Shown: positions 4,923 through 11,386 of the stretch, in pieces | How the letters are laid out: every line of letters starts with the position of its first letter | Position numbering within the stretch: position 1 is the first letter of the stretch | Assembly: GCA_035063885.1 (NCBI GenBank) | Contig: JAPSFM010000138.1 | Location: 1 to 12,275, forward strand | Source of the DNA: CAADGY01 sp900696665 | Lineage (GTDB): Bacteria; Acidobacteriota; Terriglobia; Bryobacterales; Bryobacteraceae | DNA length: 12,275 bases | Direction of reading: 5' to 3' | Notes under the pieces: generated by a model | Seen by the model: only the letters and a program-made list of their open reading frames with translations | The model's database searches: none | What the model was told of the DNA's origin: nothing | Translations under genes and position numbers: made by a program

Positions 4923-7723
4923 TAAAAGCTCAACCTCAAACCCAACTGAATAACACGTCCTCCACGGGAACCGATGATTTTTCCGGCATTCACATTCGGC
5001 GCGCGCTCCGGGCCGATCTGAGTGTCCGGGTCGGTCCAATTCGCATGGTTCAGAAAGTTAAACCCGACCGCGCTCAACTCCAGCGTGCGGTCGGTTGCCA
5101 GCACAAAGCGTTTGGTCAGCGAGAGATCATGATTCTGGCTCAACGGTCCCCGCAGTGTCGGATGTGTTCGCGACGCATTACCGGTCGTAAAGTCGTCGGG
5201 ATGCGAAAATGCCGCCGGATTGAACCAAAGCTCAGCCGTAGGATTGGAGACGTGGGGATCCACGCCAGGGACAACATTCACACGAAGCGACCGGACCACG
5301 CCTCCGGTGTTGTTGAACTGGGGGCGGAGCGCGAGCGGTTCGCCGCTCGACACGGACGTCATGCCGCTAATCGCCCATCCCTCGATCAGATAACGCCTCC
5401 AATCCGAGTAGTTTAACAGCGGCCGGTTCGGTCCCATTGGCAGTTCGTACATGTAGCTCAGCGAGAAGCGGTGCGGGTTACTGCCGGCGGTCATCGACCA
5501 TTCGTTATCGCGGTTGTAATAGTCCTGAATGCCGTAAGGACCGGAATAGTTGTCCATCTGCTTGGCAAATCCATAGTTCGCGCGTAACGACAGGCCCATG
5601 GAGCTTCGCTTTTCGACGGTCAGGAAGCCTTCCTCCCGCTCGTATCTTCCGATCGGCCACGCGTAATAAACTTCGAAGGCTTTGTACTGAGGAAACGGAC
5701 GTAGCGAACGGTTGAAGTCTTCGTCGTTCAGTAGATCACGATAACGGAGCGCGTCCAGCGGGATCGCGTTTGGGTCGGCGGCGGAACTTCCAACCAGAAG
5801 ATTCTTTCCACCTGAATAAGACATGCCCAACGTCACGATGAGAGAGGCGGGCAACTCACGCTCGAAACTCACCGTACCGGACTGATAAGTCGGCAGCCGG
5901 TCAGACCGGTCAATGAGATCGGCTACTGTATCGTTGGCAGTATCGGGGCGAAGGTCGGGCAGCGGTGGCGGGGGCGGCAGGCCATCGATGAGCCGAAGTG
6001 CCGGATCCAGTTGCACATTTGGCGAGAGATAGGTGGGCGCGCCATTGAAGCCCTGGGTGCCAAACTGCGTTGAGTAGATGGGAATCGCGGAGTAGCTGCG
6101 TCCAAAGCTGGCTCTGAATACGCTTCGCGAGTCGCCGCCAATATTCCAGGACAAACTCGCGCTCGGCTCCACTCGTGCGGTCAGCGGCTGGAAAGCTTCA
6201 CCCTCGCCATTCCGGCCAGCGGCCACAAGCGCTCCGGGCCGTCCATTGGCGGGATTGATCGCACTGAAATCGACCGTGGATTGACGGTTGTACTTCTCCA
6301 CCCGAGGCGTGCTGAGCTCCAGATACAGCGAGGCGGCAAAATTCAGCCCGGGCGTCGCCTCATAGCGCTCTCGAAAGCCTACTCTGACATTGCTACGCCG
6401 GAAATACGATGGCGACGTGATATAGGACGCTTCGGCAAATTCCGCCATGCCGAGCATGAAGCTCGCAAACGCGTGCCCCGTGTTGATTATGCCGGGCAAG
6501 CTGGTGAGCCCTTCGCCGAATCGCAGAGCACCGGCCGGATACTGGGAACTGAATACGTTCACCTGATAACGCGACACGCGGCCTGAGAGAAGCACGTTGT
6601 GTTTGCCGCGGCGTGTCGAGTACGAATCGGAAACCGAATAAGAATTGCGGGCATTGCTCGATACCGGCGTGGAGCGTCCCATTGAAAGGTAGCTGCCGAG
6701 ACGGAACACCGGGAACGAGTCGCCAGGAAATCTGCCGAATTTGAGCGCGCCGGCTTCCCCTTCCTCGGGAACGCTTTCCGACCGGTCGCTAGCAGCCTCA
6801 AAACCGAAGGTATTCAGGGTTCGGGGCGAAAAGGTGACGACGTGCTCAAAGGAAGCACGGCGGCTCGAGAACGAACGGTCTGCAGCGCCAGGATTGGCCG
6901 GCGTCGGGAAGAACCATGCCGCACCCGCGAAACCGTTCGAAAAACTCGTGCCTACCGAAATCCGGTTCCGGTCGGAGATAGTATGATCCAACTTGAAGAT
7001 CATACCGTTGGCCGTATTCTCTTCCGGTGACACAACAAAGTAGTTGTTCTGAAAAAACGGCCCTATGGAAGTGTTGGGCTGTGGGTAATACTTTACTGCC
7101 TCAACCGCCACCGGATCCAGGCGGTTGGCCGGAATCACATTATTCGGAAATGGATCGCGCACGTACTGCAGATTGTTGAGAGATACGGGCTGCGCAGCAT
7201 TGTAAGCCGGATTGAGGCGAGTGCTGGCCGGATCGAAAACCGGGAGCATGTTGCCGGCCTGATCCACGACCGGAGAAAAATCGCCGCTTCGCTCCTCCGT
7301 CAAAGGGACGTCCCGAAGGAACGATCGCGAAATCCGCTCACGAACGCCCTCATAGGAGATGGAGAAAAATGTCCGGCGGCTTCCATCGTAGATGCGTGGG
7401 ATGTAAAGCGGCCCCGTTACATTGAATCCGAACTGATTGCGCCGCAGGAGCGATTTGGAGCCGCCGCCCTGCGTGATCTCGTGCGGCACGGCGTCGAACA
7501 GATCGTTGCGGAGATTCTCGAAAATCCGGCCGTGCCAGGCGGGCTTGGCGCTTCCATTTCTGCGTTTCCTACCGGCCGCGTCTTCACGCAAGCCCAATGC
7601 ACGGCTTTGTATCTTGAATTCTTCGACAGCCTTCCCCATGGCTGGGGACGGTTGCTGTGCATCGGCCAATAGCAGGACTGGGCTGATGATGACCGGCACA
7701 AGCCGGCTCACCCCAAACTTCAT
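4922..7723 (-). CDS. Oar-like TonB-dependent outer-membrane receptor, N-terminally shortened
   Basis: The 933-residue protein has a signal peptide (about 1-22, LLLADAQQ) and then passes at once into VEEFKIQS (33-40). In Oar-type receptors that string normally comes some 200 residues later, after a carboxypeptidase-regulatory-like domain and most of the plug. Family hallmarks then follow: WHGRIFENLRND (63-74), LRRNQFGFNVTGPLYIP (93-109), RRTFFSISYEGVRER (116-130), and a long beta-barrel ending in RVIQLGLRLSF with terminal Phe, the usual Bam recognition signal. A proline run PPPPPLP lies in the barrel. Residues 51-61 (GRKRRNGSAKP) look out of frame; the neighbouring frame gives GNAEMEAPS, closer to the family. 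It may have lost gated transport, or be a barrel specialised for surface display. It is first in an operon with the VWA and coiled-coil genes. The start has only weak AGAAG upstream. Confidence 0.85.
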   Translation of the reverse strand: MKFGVSRLVPVIISPVLLLADAQQPSPAMGKAVEEFKIQSRALGLREDAAGRKRRNGSAKPAWHGRIFENLRNDLFDAVPHEITQGGGSKSLLRRNQFGFNVTGPLYIPRIYDGSRRTFFSISYEGVRERISRSFLRDVPLTEERSGDFSPVVDQAGNMLPVFDPASTRLNPAYNAAQPVSLNNLQYVRDPFPNNVIPANRLDPVAVEAVKYYPQPNTSIGPFFQNNYFVVSPEENTANGMIFKLDHTISDRNRISVGTSFSNGFAGAAWFFPTPANPGAADRSFSSRRASFEHVVTFSPRTLNTFGFEAASDRSESVPEEGEAGALKFGRFPGDSFPVFRLGSYLSMGRSTPVSSNARNSYSVSDSYSTRRGKHNVLLSGRVSRYQVNVFSSQYPAGALRFGEGLTSLPGIINTGHAFASFMLGMAEFAEASYITSPSYFRRSNVRVGFRERYEATPGLNFAASLYLELSTPRVEKYNRQSTVDFSAINPANGRPGALVAAGRNGEGEAFQPLTARVEPSASLSWNIGGDSRSVFRASFGRSYSAIPIYSTQFGTQGFNGAPTYLSPNVQLDPALRLIDGLPPPPPLPDLRPDTANDTVADLIDRSDRLPTYQSGTVSFERELPASLIVTLGMSYSGGKNLLVGSSAADPNAIPLDALRYRDLLNDEDFNRSLRPFPQYKAFEVYYAWPIGRYEREEGFLTVEKRSSMGLSLRANYGFAKQMDNYSGPYGIQDYYNRDNEWSMTAGSNPHRFSLSYMYELPMGPNRPLLNYSDWRRYLIEGWAISGMTSVSSGEPLALRPQFNNTGGVVRSLRVNVVPGVDPHVSNPTAELWFNPAAFSHPDDFTTGNASRTHPTLRGPLSQNHDLSLTKRFVLATDRTLELSAVGFNFLNHANWTDPDTQIGPERAPNVNAGKIIGSRGGRVIQLGLRLSF

Positions 7724-7771
7724 ACGCTTCTAGTTTAACCCGTGCAGGTCGCGTTACCCTGAAATGAAGCC

Positions 7772-8812
7772 ATGCTAGTCAAGGATTTGGCCGTATCGCT
7801 GGGCTGCGAGGTGCACGGCGACGGCAACATTGTAATTACCGGCGTAGCAGGAATGGAGCATGCCGGACCCGGTCAGCTTACATTTCTGGCCAATCCGAAG
7901 TACGCCCATAAAGTAAAGAACACTCGCGCGAGCGCCATTCTGGTAACCGAGGCGGTGAGAGATCTTCCCATTGTCTCGTTGATCTCAGCCAACCCCTACC
8001 TGGATTTCGCCAGGGCGTTGGAGCATTTCTATCAGGCGCCGCGCCCCGCGGGCGGTATTCATCCGCTGGCATCGGTCGCAGCGTCCGCGACCATCGGGGC
8101 GGGAGCGTCCATCGGCCCGTTCGCCGTCGTGGGAGAACGCGTTCGAATAGGCCGGAATGCCGTGCTGCACCCGCACGTTGTCATCTATGAAGGCGCTGAA
8201 ATTGGAGACGATTTTCTGGCCCATTCTTTCGCTGTGGTCCGGGAATACTGCCGCATCGGCCATCGCGTGATTCTACAGAACGGCGCCGTCATCGGTGGTG
8301 ACGGCTTTGGCTTTGCGAAACGCGCCGATGGCACGCACTACAAAATCGTCCAATCGGGCGTAACCGTGATCGAGGACGATGTCGAAATCCAATGTCTGAC
8401 AGCCGTGGACCGCGCGACGGTGGGCGAAACGCGGGTGCGGCGCGGCGCCAAGATCGACAACCTGGTTCAGATCGGCCATGCATCGACGGTTGGGGAAGAC
8501 AACATTATCTGCGCACAGACCGGATTGGCCGGCAGTTCTGTACTCGAGAGGAATGTACTGCTGGCCGGGCAGGTTGGTGTTTCCGGCCACCTCACCATTC
8601 ACGAGAATGCCGTGGTTTACGCGCAAAGCGGCATCGGCGGCGACGTCGAGCCCGGCGCTTGCGTCTCCGGCTCCCCTGCCTTCGAGAGCCGGCAGTGGCT
8701 GCGCGCGGTAACCAGTTTTGCAAAACTGCCCGATCTGGTGAAAACGGTCCGGGAACTCGAACGCCAGGTCCGTCTGCTTCAATCCACTCGCAGGAGCACA
8801 TCCGACGAATGA
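7772..8812 (+). CDS. lpxD: UDP-3-O-acylglucosamine N-acyltransferase LpxD
   Basis: LpxD transfers a 3-hydroxyacyl chain from acyl carrier protein to UDP-3-O-acyl-glucosamine, the third step of lipid A synthesis, in the cytoplasm. The length (346 residues) matches the family. The N-terminal uridine-binding domain occupies about 1-95 (GQLTFLANPKY at 35-45). The left-handed beta-helix of hexapeptide repeats follows, with the signature GAVIGGDGFGFA (171-182), the conserved AVDRATVG, and the catalytic histidine His236 in NLVQIGHASTVG. A C-terminal helix (LVKTVRELERQVRLLQ, 322-337) fits the family's acyl-carrier-protein-binding end. It is not beside lpxA, fabZ or bamA, as it would be in Proteobacteria. 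ATG 7772 lies 48 bp from the divergent receptor start, and its stop overlaps the next gene as ATGA, so the two are probably co-translated. Confidence 0.96.
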   Translation: MLVKDLAVSLGCEVHGDGNIVITGVAGMEHAGPGQLTFLANPKYAHKVKNTRASAILVTEAVRDLPIVSLISANPYLDFARALEHFYQAPRPAGGIHPLASVAASATIGAGASIGPFAVVGERVRIGRNAVLHPHVVIYEGAEIGDDFLAHSFAVVREYCRIGHRVILQNGAVIGGDGFGFAKRADGTHYKIVQSGVTVIEDDVEIQCLTAVDRATVGETRVRRGAKIDNLVQIGHASTVGEDNIICAQTGLAGSSVLERNVLLAGQVGVSGHLTIHENAVVYAQSGIGGDVEPGACVSGSPAFESRQWLRAVTSFAKLPDLVKTVRELERQVRLLQSTRRSTSDE

Positions 8813-9603
8813 TAAAATCACCACTCTCCGACCGAAGTCCTCTGGCTTATAAGAATGAAGCGTTTCTCGAGAGCGCGGATGCGCGTCCGATCCGGATTCT
8901 ATCGGAATACCTCGAACCTCTCAGCCATCTGAAGCGGGAAAAGATCCGCGATACGATCGTGTTCTTCGGCTCCGCGCGCATCAACGAGCGGGGGCCGATG
9001 GCGCGCTACTACGAGGATGCGCGAACCCTGGCCCGCATGTTGACGGAATGGTCCGACGGGTTAGAGAACTCCACGTGCCGGTTTGTGATCTGCACCGGCG
9101 GCGGTCCGGGAATTATGGAGGCGGGCAACCGCGGAGCCCAGGACGCCGGCGGCAAAACGATCGGTCTCAATATCGGCTTGCCCTTCGAGCAGTTGCCCAA
9201 TCCGTACATCACCCCGGAACTCTCCTTCGAGTTCCACTACTTTTTCATGCGCAAGTTCTGGTTCGCCTACCTAGCCAAGGCTCTCGTCGTGTTTCCGGGA
9301 GGATTCGGCACGCTGGATGAACTGGCGGAGACTCTCACCCTGGTACAGACACAGAAACTCCAGAAAAAGATCGTAATCCTGCTGTATGGCACCAGTTTCT
9401 GGAAAGAGGTCCTGAATTTTGATGCTCTGATAAAATACGGCACCATCAGTGCCTCGGATCTCAATTTGTTCACCTACGCCGACGATCCTGAAACCGCGTT
9501 CAACGTTCTGCGCGAAGGCCTGACGGATCTCTATTTGAAGCCCAAAGAACCGCTGCCCGAGCAGGAACAGAAAACACCGGCTATTGCGAAATCGAGATTC
9601 TGA
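8809..9603 (+). CDS. LOG-family nucleotide 5'-monophosphate phosphoribohydrolase
   Basis: LOG-fold proteins, long annotated as lysine decarboxylases, hydrolyse the N-glycosidic bond of nucleoside monophosphates; plant LONELY GUY enzymes release active cytokinins this way. The 264-residue protein carries both diagnostic loops: GGGPGIMEAGNRGA (97-110) and PGGFGTLDELAE (163-174), whose Gly, Thr and Glu residues line the nucleotide site. FFGSAR at 52-57 opens the Rossmann-like fold, and FHYFFMRKFWF (142-152) supplies the conserved Arg. The start ATG 8809 overlaps the lpxD stop (ATGA), with AGGAG 12 bases upstream. The N-terminal 45 residues place it with the longer bacterial group. The charged tail after about 245 (KPKEPLPEQEQKTP) looks disordered. 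The substrate is not fixed by sequence. Confidence 0.92.
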   Translation: MIKSPLSDRSPLAYKNEAFLESADARPIRILSEYLEPLSHLKREKIRDTIVFFGSARINERGPMARYYEDARTLARMLTEWSDGLENSTCRFVICTGGGPGIMEAGNRGAQDAGGKTIGLNIGLPFEQLPNPYITPELSFEFHYFFMRKFWFAYLAKALVVFPGGFGTLDELAETLTLVQTQKLQKKIVILLYGTSFWKEVLNFDALIKYGTISASDLNLFTYADDPETAFNVLREGLTDLYLKPKEPLPEQEQKTPAIAKSRF

Positions 9604-9670
9604 TGCGCTTGTGAGGAGGAACCTAACCAACACGGCGCTTCTGTTTGCGTATCCCGGTAGCCACTCCCCG

Positions 9671-10474
9671 GTGAGCCACGACTCCCCAGGAGCGGGTGCG
9701 CAATCATTTCGGACGCCACGTTTAATTCTGTGGTGGATTGTCCCGCTTCTTCTGCTTGCGGGACCGGCGCAACCCTGGGGAGCGAAAGGGCATCGCGTGG
9801 TTGCGATGGTCGCCAGCGAGCGCTTGTCGCCCGAGGCACGGCGAGCGGTCCAGGATTTGTTAGGAAGCGAATCCCTCGTTGAAGTGTCTACCTGGGCGGA
9901 TGAAATCAGGCGTTACCGGCGGGAAACCGGTCAATGGCATTACATCAATGTTCCCATAGAGGCTCGCAATCCGGACATCCTGAGTTTCTGCCCACCGGGC
10001 GGCTGTGTCGTATCGAAAATAGACGATTTCCGATCCGTGCTCACCAACCCCCGTGAGAAGCCGGCAAACCGGCGGGACGCGCTGAAGTTCCTTATACATC
10101 TTGTGGCGGATCTTCACCAGCCCTTACACGTGGGTGACCGTAACGACAAAGGTGGCAACAGGACGCAGGTGGTTTACTTTCAAACCCCGGCTAATTTGCA
10201 CAGCGTGTGGGACACGGAGATCTTGCAGCGTATGGAAGAGGAAGCGGCGCTGGCATCCGGGCTGTGCCGGATCGTTCGCTCCGGCTGGGAGCGCGGAACG
10301 ACCGCCGATTGGGCCGCGGAGTCACATGCGGTGGCGCGCGAAGCCGCCTACAAGCACCTGTCACGAAAGGTCGGCGCTCATTACCAGCGACAGGCGGAGA
10401 CGGCCGTCCGTGTGCAACTTGCCAAAGCGGGCGTTCGTCTGGCCGCGATGCTAAACCGGGTTTGGGAGCAATAG
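9671..10474 (+). CDS. Exported S1/P1-family zinc-dependent nuclease
   Basis: S1/P1 nucleases cleave single-stranded DNA and RNA (and 3'-phosphate monoesters) with three zinc ions bound by nine residues, one being the N-terminal Trp of the mature enzyme. All nine have counterparts here (267-residue numbering): Trp36 and His41 in WGAKGHR, Asp77 in TWADE, His90 in QWHYINVP, His143, Asp147 and His153 in LIHLVADLHQPLHVGD, His177 and Asp181 in NLHSVWD. A hydrophobic stretch LILWWIVPLLLLAGPAQP ends exactly before Trp36, so signal cleavage would expose the zinc-binding amino terminus. Export is to the periplasm or outside, consistent with nucleic-acid scavenging. The start is uncertain: no ATG precedes the signal peptide in frame. 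I chose GTG 9671; TTG 9584 or GTG 9611 are alternatives. Its 3' end overlaps the convergent ferredoxin gene by 24 bases. Confidence 0.9.
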   Translation: MSHDSPGAGAQSFRTPRLILWWIVPLLLLAGPAQPWGAKGHRVVAMVASERLSPEARRAVQDLLGSESLVEVSTWADEIRRYRRETGQWHYINVPIEARNPDILSFCPPGGCVVSKIDDFRSVLTNPREKPANRRDALKFLIHLVADLHQPLHVGDRNDKGGNRTQVVYFQTPANLHSVWDTEILQRMEEEAALASGLCRIVRSGWERGTTADWAAESHAVAREAAYKHLSRKVGAHYQRQAETAVRVQLAKAGVRLAAMLNRVWEQ

Positions 10475-10675
10475 CGCGAATGCCGAGCCGGATGGCCCGA
10501 TAGCATCATCCGGACACACTTCCGCGCACTGTGGCTCATCGGAATAGCCGACACACTCCGTGCAGAACCAGTGATTGATCTTGTAAACCGGAGCCCCTTC
10601 CGTGATAGCGTAATTCGGGCACACAGACAGGCAGATGCCGCATCCCGTGCAGTGTTCATGAATTTCATACGCCAT
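10451..10675 (-). CDS. 2[4Fe-4S] ferredoxin, YfhL-like
   Basis: This 74-residue cytoplasmic electron carrier has two cluster motifs. The first is canonical: C9-x2-C12-x2-C15-x3-C19-P (HCTGCGICLSVCP). The second is C38-x2-C41-x8-C50-x3-C54-P, with the widened middle loop VGYSDEPQ characteristic of YfhL/Allochromatium-type ferredoxins, which are known for low and unequal cluster potentials. GAGGTGG lies 7 bases before ATG 10675. It is divergent from the hemerythrin gene, with a CRP/FNR-type palindrome centred 57 bp upstream of its start codon, and convergent with the nuclease, with 3' ends overlapping by 24 bases. The partner enzyme is unknown; position suggests the neighbouring redox genes. 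Confidence 0.93.
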   Translation of the reverse strand: MAYEIHEHCTGCGICLSVCPNYAITEGAPVYKINHWFCTECVGYSDEPQCAEVCPDDAIGPSGSAFALLLPNPV

Positions 10676-10724
10676 ACAAAGCCACCTCTCACCTAAGATG
10701 TTGCGGCATACGGTGCGCTGAATC

Positions 10725-10740
10725 TGTGATGGACGTCACA
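10725..10740. promoter_or_regulatory. CRP/FNR-superfamily binding site, perfect TGTGA-N6-TCACA
   Basis: TGTGA (10725-10729), TGGACG, TCACA (10736-10740) is a perfect match to the CRP-class palindrome. It lies between the divergent ferredoxin and hemerythrin genes. Its centre (10732.5) is 41.5 bp upstream of A of the preferred hemerythrin ATG (10774), and TACTAT at 10762-10767 occupies the -12 to -7 positions for a transcript starting there. That is class II activator geometry and implies a leaderless or nearly leaderless mRNA. On the other strand the same distance gives a start near 10691, with CAACAT as a poor -10, leaving a 16-base leader that contains the ferredoxin ribosome-binding site. 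By simple arithmetic a 10-base exact match is expected about 0.01 times in a window this size. Confidence 0.7.
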
Positions 10741-10773
10741 GGTATCAATGCCGGAGAGCGATACTATGAAAGC

Positions 10774-11331
10774 ATGTTTACGGTAGAACGTTTGATCCGT
10801 AACCAGGGGGGACTGGATGTCACCAACTCGACGGTAGACCATCCTCTGGAGCACCTGGTTGCCTGTCACGGGCGCATTGAAGAGAGACTGGCGATTCTGG
10901 AGCGGGCCGGCGCGGTGCTCGACACCCACACCGCGGATGCCCTGAATGCGATTCAAGGCTGCTTCCGCTACTTCGATACCAGCGGAATCATGCATACGGC
11001 CGACGAGGAGGAGAGTACGTTCCCGCGGCTGCGCCCGCGGCTGACTCCGGACGAGATCGGCGAAATCGAACGTTTGGAACGGGATCACCGGGTCGCGGAC
11101 GAAATGTACGGGAAGCTGAAAGCGGTGTGCGCGCAGCTTCGGGCGGGCGTTACGCCGGAGCTTGCCGAGGAGTACCGCGGCATCGTGCAGCAGTTTGCGT
11201 CCCACTATCGCTCACACATAGAATTCGAGAATACACGGCTGATCGCCGTATGCCGGGCGAACCTCGCGCCGGAAGAACTGCAGGCGATTTCAACGGAAAT
11301 GAAGCGGCGGCGCGGCCTGATTCGTGACTGA
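10774..11331 (+). CDS. Hemerythrin-domain (HHE) non-haem di-iron protein
   Basis: The protein (185 residues from ATG 10774) is a four-helix bundle of the hemerythrin HHE type. Candidate iron ligands are spaced as in the family: His23, His27 and His32 in DHPLEHLVACHGRIEERL, His74 and Glu78 in HTADEEESTFPRL, His105 in ERDHRVADEMY, and His148 and Glu152 in HYRSHIEFENTRL. No signal peptide is seen, so it is cytoplasmic. Bacterial HHE proteins bind oxygen or nitric oxide, or take part in iron-sulphur cluster repair; this one lacks the N-terminal domain of the ScdA/YtfE (RIC) repair proteins. GTG 10726 or ATG 10729 would add 15-16 residues, but those codons fall inside the CRP-type palindrome and have no ribosome-binding site. 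I therefore prefer 10774, with GGAGAG 15 bases upstream, or leaderless initiation. Confidence 0.85.
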   Translation: MFTVERLIRNQGGLDVTNSTVDHPLEHLVACHGRIEERLAILERAGAVLDTHTADALNAIQGCFRYFDTSGIMHTADEEESTFPRLRPRLTPDEIGEIERLERDHRVADEMYGKLKAVCAQLRAGVTPELAEEYRGIVQQFASHYRSHIEFENTRLIAVCRANLAPEELQAISTEMKRRRGLIRD

Positions 11332-11337
11332 GGTCAC
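11324..11337. promoter_or_regulatory. Second CRP/FNR-type site, GTGA-N6-TCAC, upstream of the polyferredoxin
   Basis: GTGAC (11324-11328), TGAG, GTCAC (11333-11337) is a perfect 5-bp-arm palindrome; as a CRP/FNR-class site it reads GTGA-N6-TCAC, the same core and spacing as the site at 10725. It straddles the hemerythrin stop codon (TGA 11329-11331). Its centre (11330.5) is about 42 bp upstream of the position where TACGCT (11361-11366) would direct initiation (about 11373), just before AGGAG (11375-11379) and ATG 11387. It could give the polyferredoxin gene its own regulated promoter. Confidence 0.5.
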
Positions 11338-11386
11338 TGCCCAGGGGCCAGTACCGGCCCTACGCTGGATTTTCAGGAGCGATCCG

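Noticed and set aside
4923..5039. N-terminal extension of the VWA protein by 39 residues
   Set aside because: The extension lies wholly inside the receptor coding sequence in another frame, and a typical signal peptide and ribosome-binding site sit at ATG 4922.
5937..5980. GC-rich simple-sequence stretch in the receptor gene
   Set aside because: It encodes the in-frame proline run PPPPPLP and needs no further explanation.
8392..8808. Upstream extension of the LOG-family gene by 139 codons
   Set aside because: The extension is antigenically meaningless arginine-rich translation of lpxD in another frame; ATG 8809 overlapping the lpxD stop is the natural start.
11344..11360. GGGCC/GGCCC inverted repeat after the hemerythrin gene as a terminator
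   Set aside because: The stem is only 5 bp and no T-run follows. It lies between the proposed regulator site and -10 of the polyferredoxin promoter, so I do not call a terminator.
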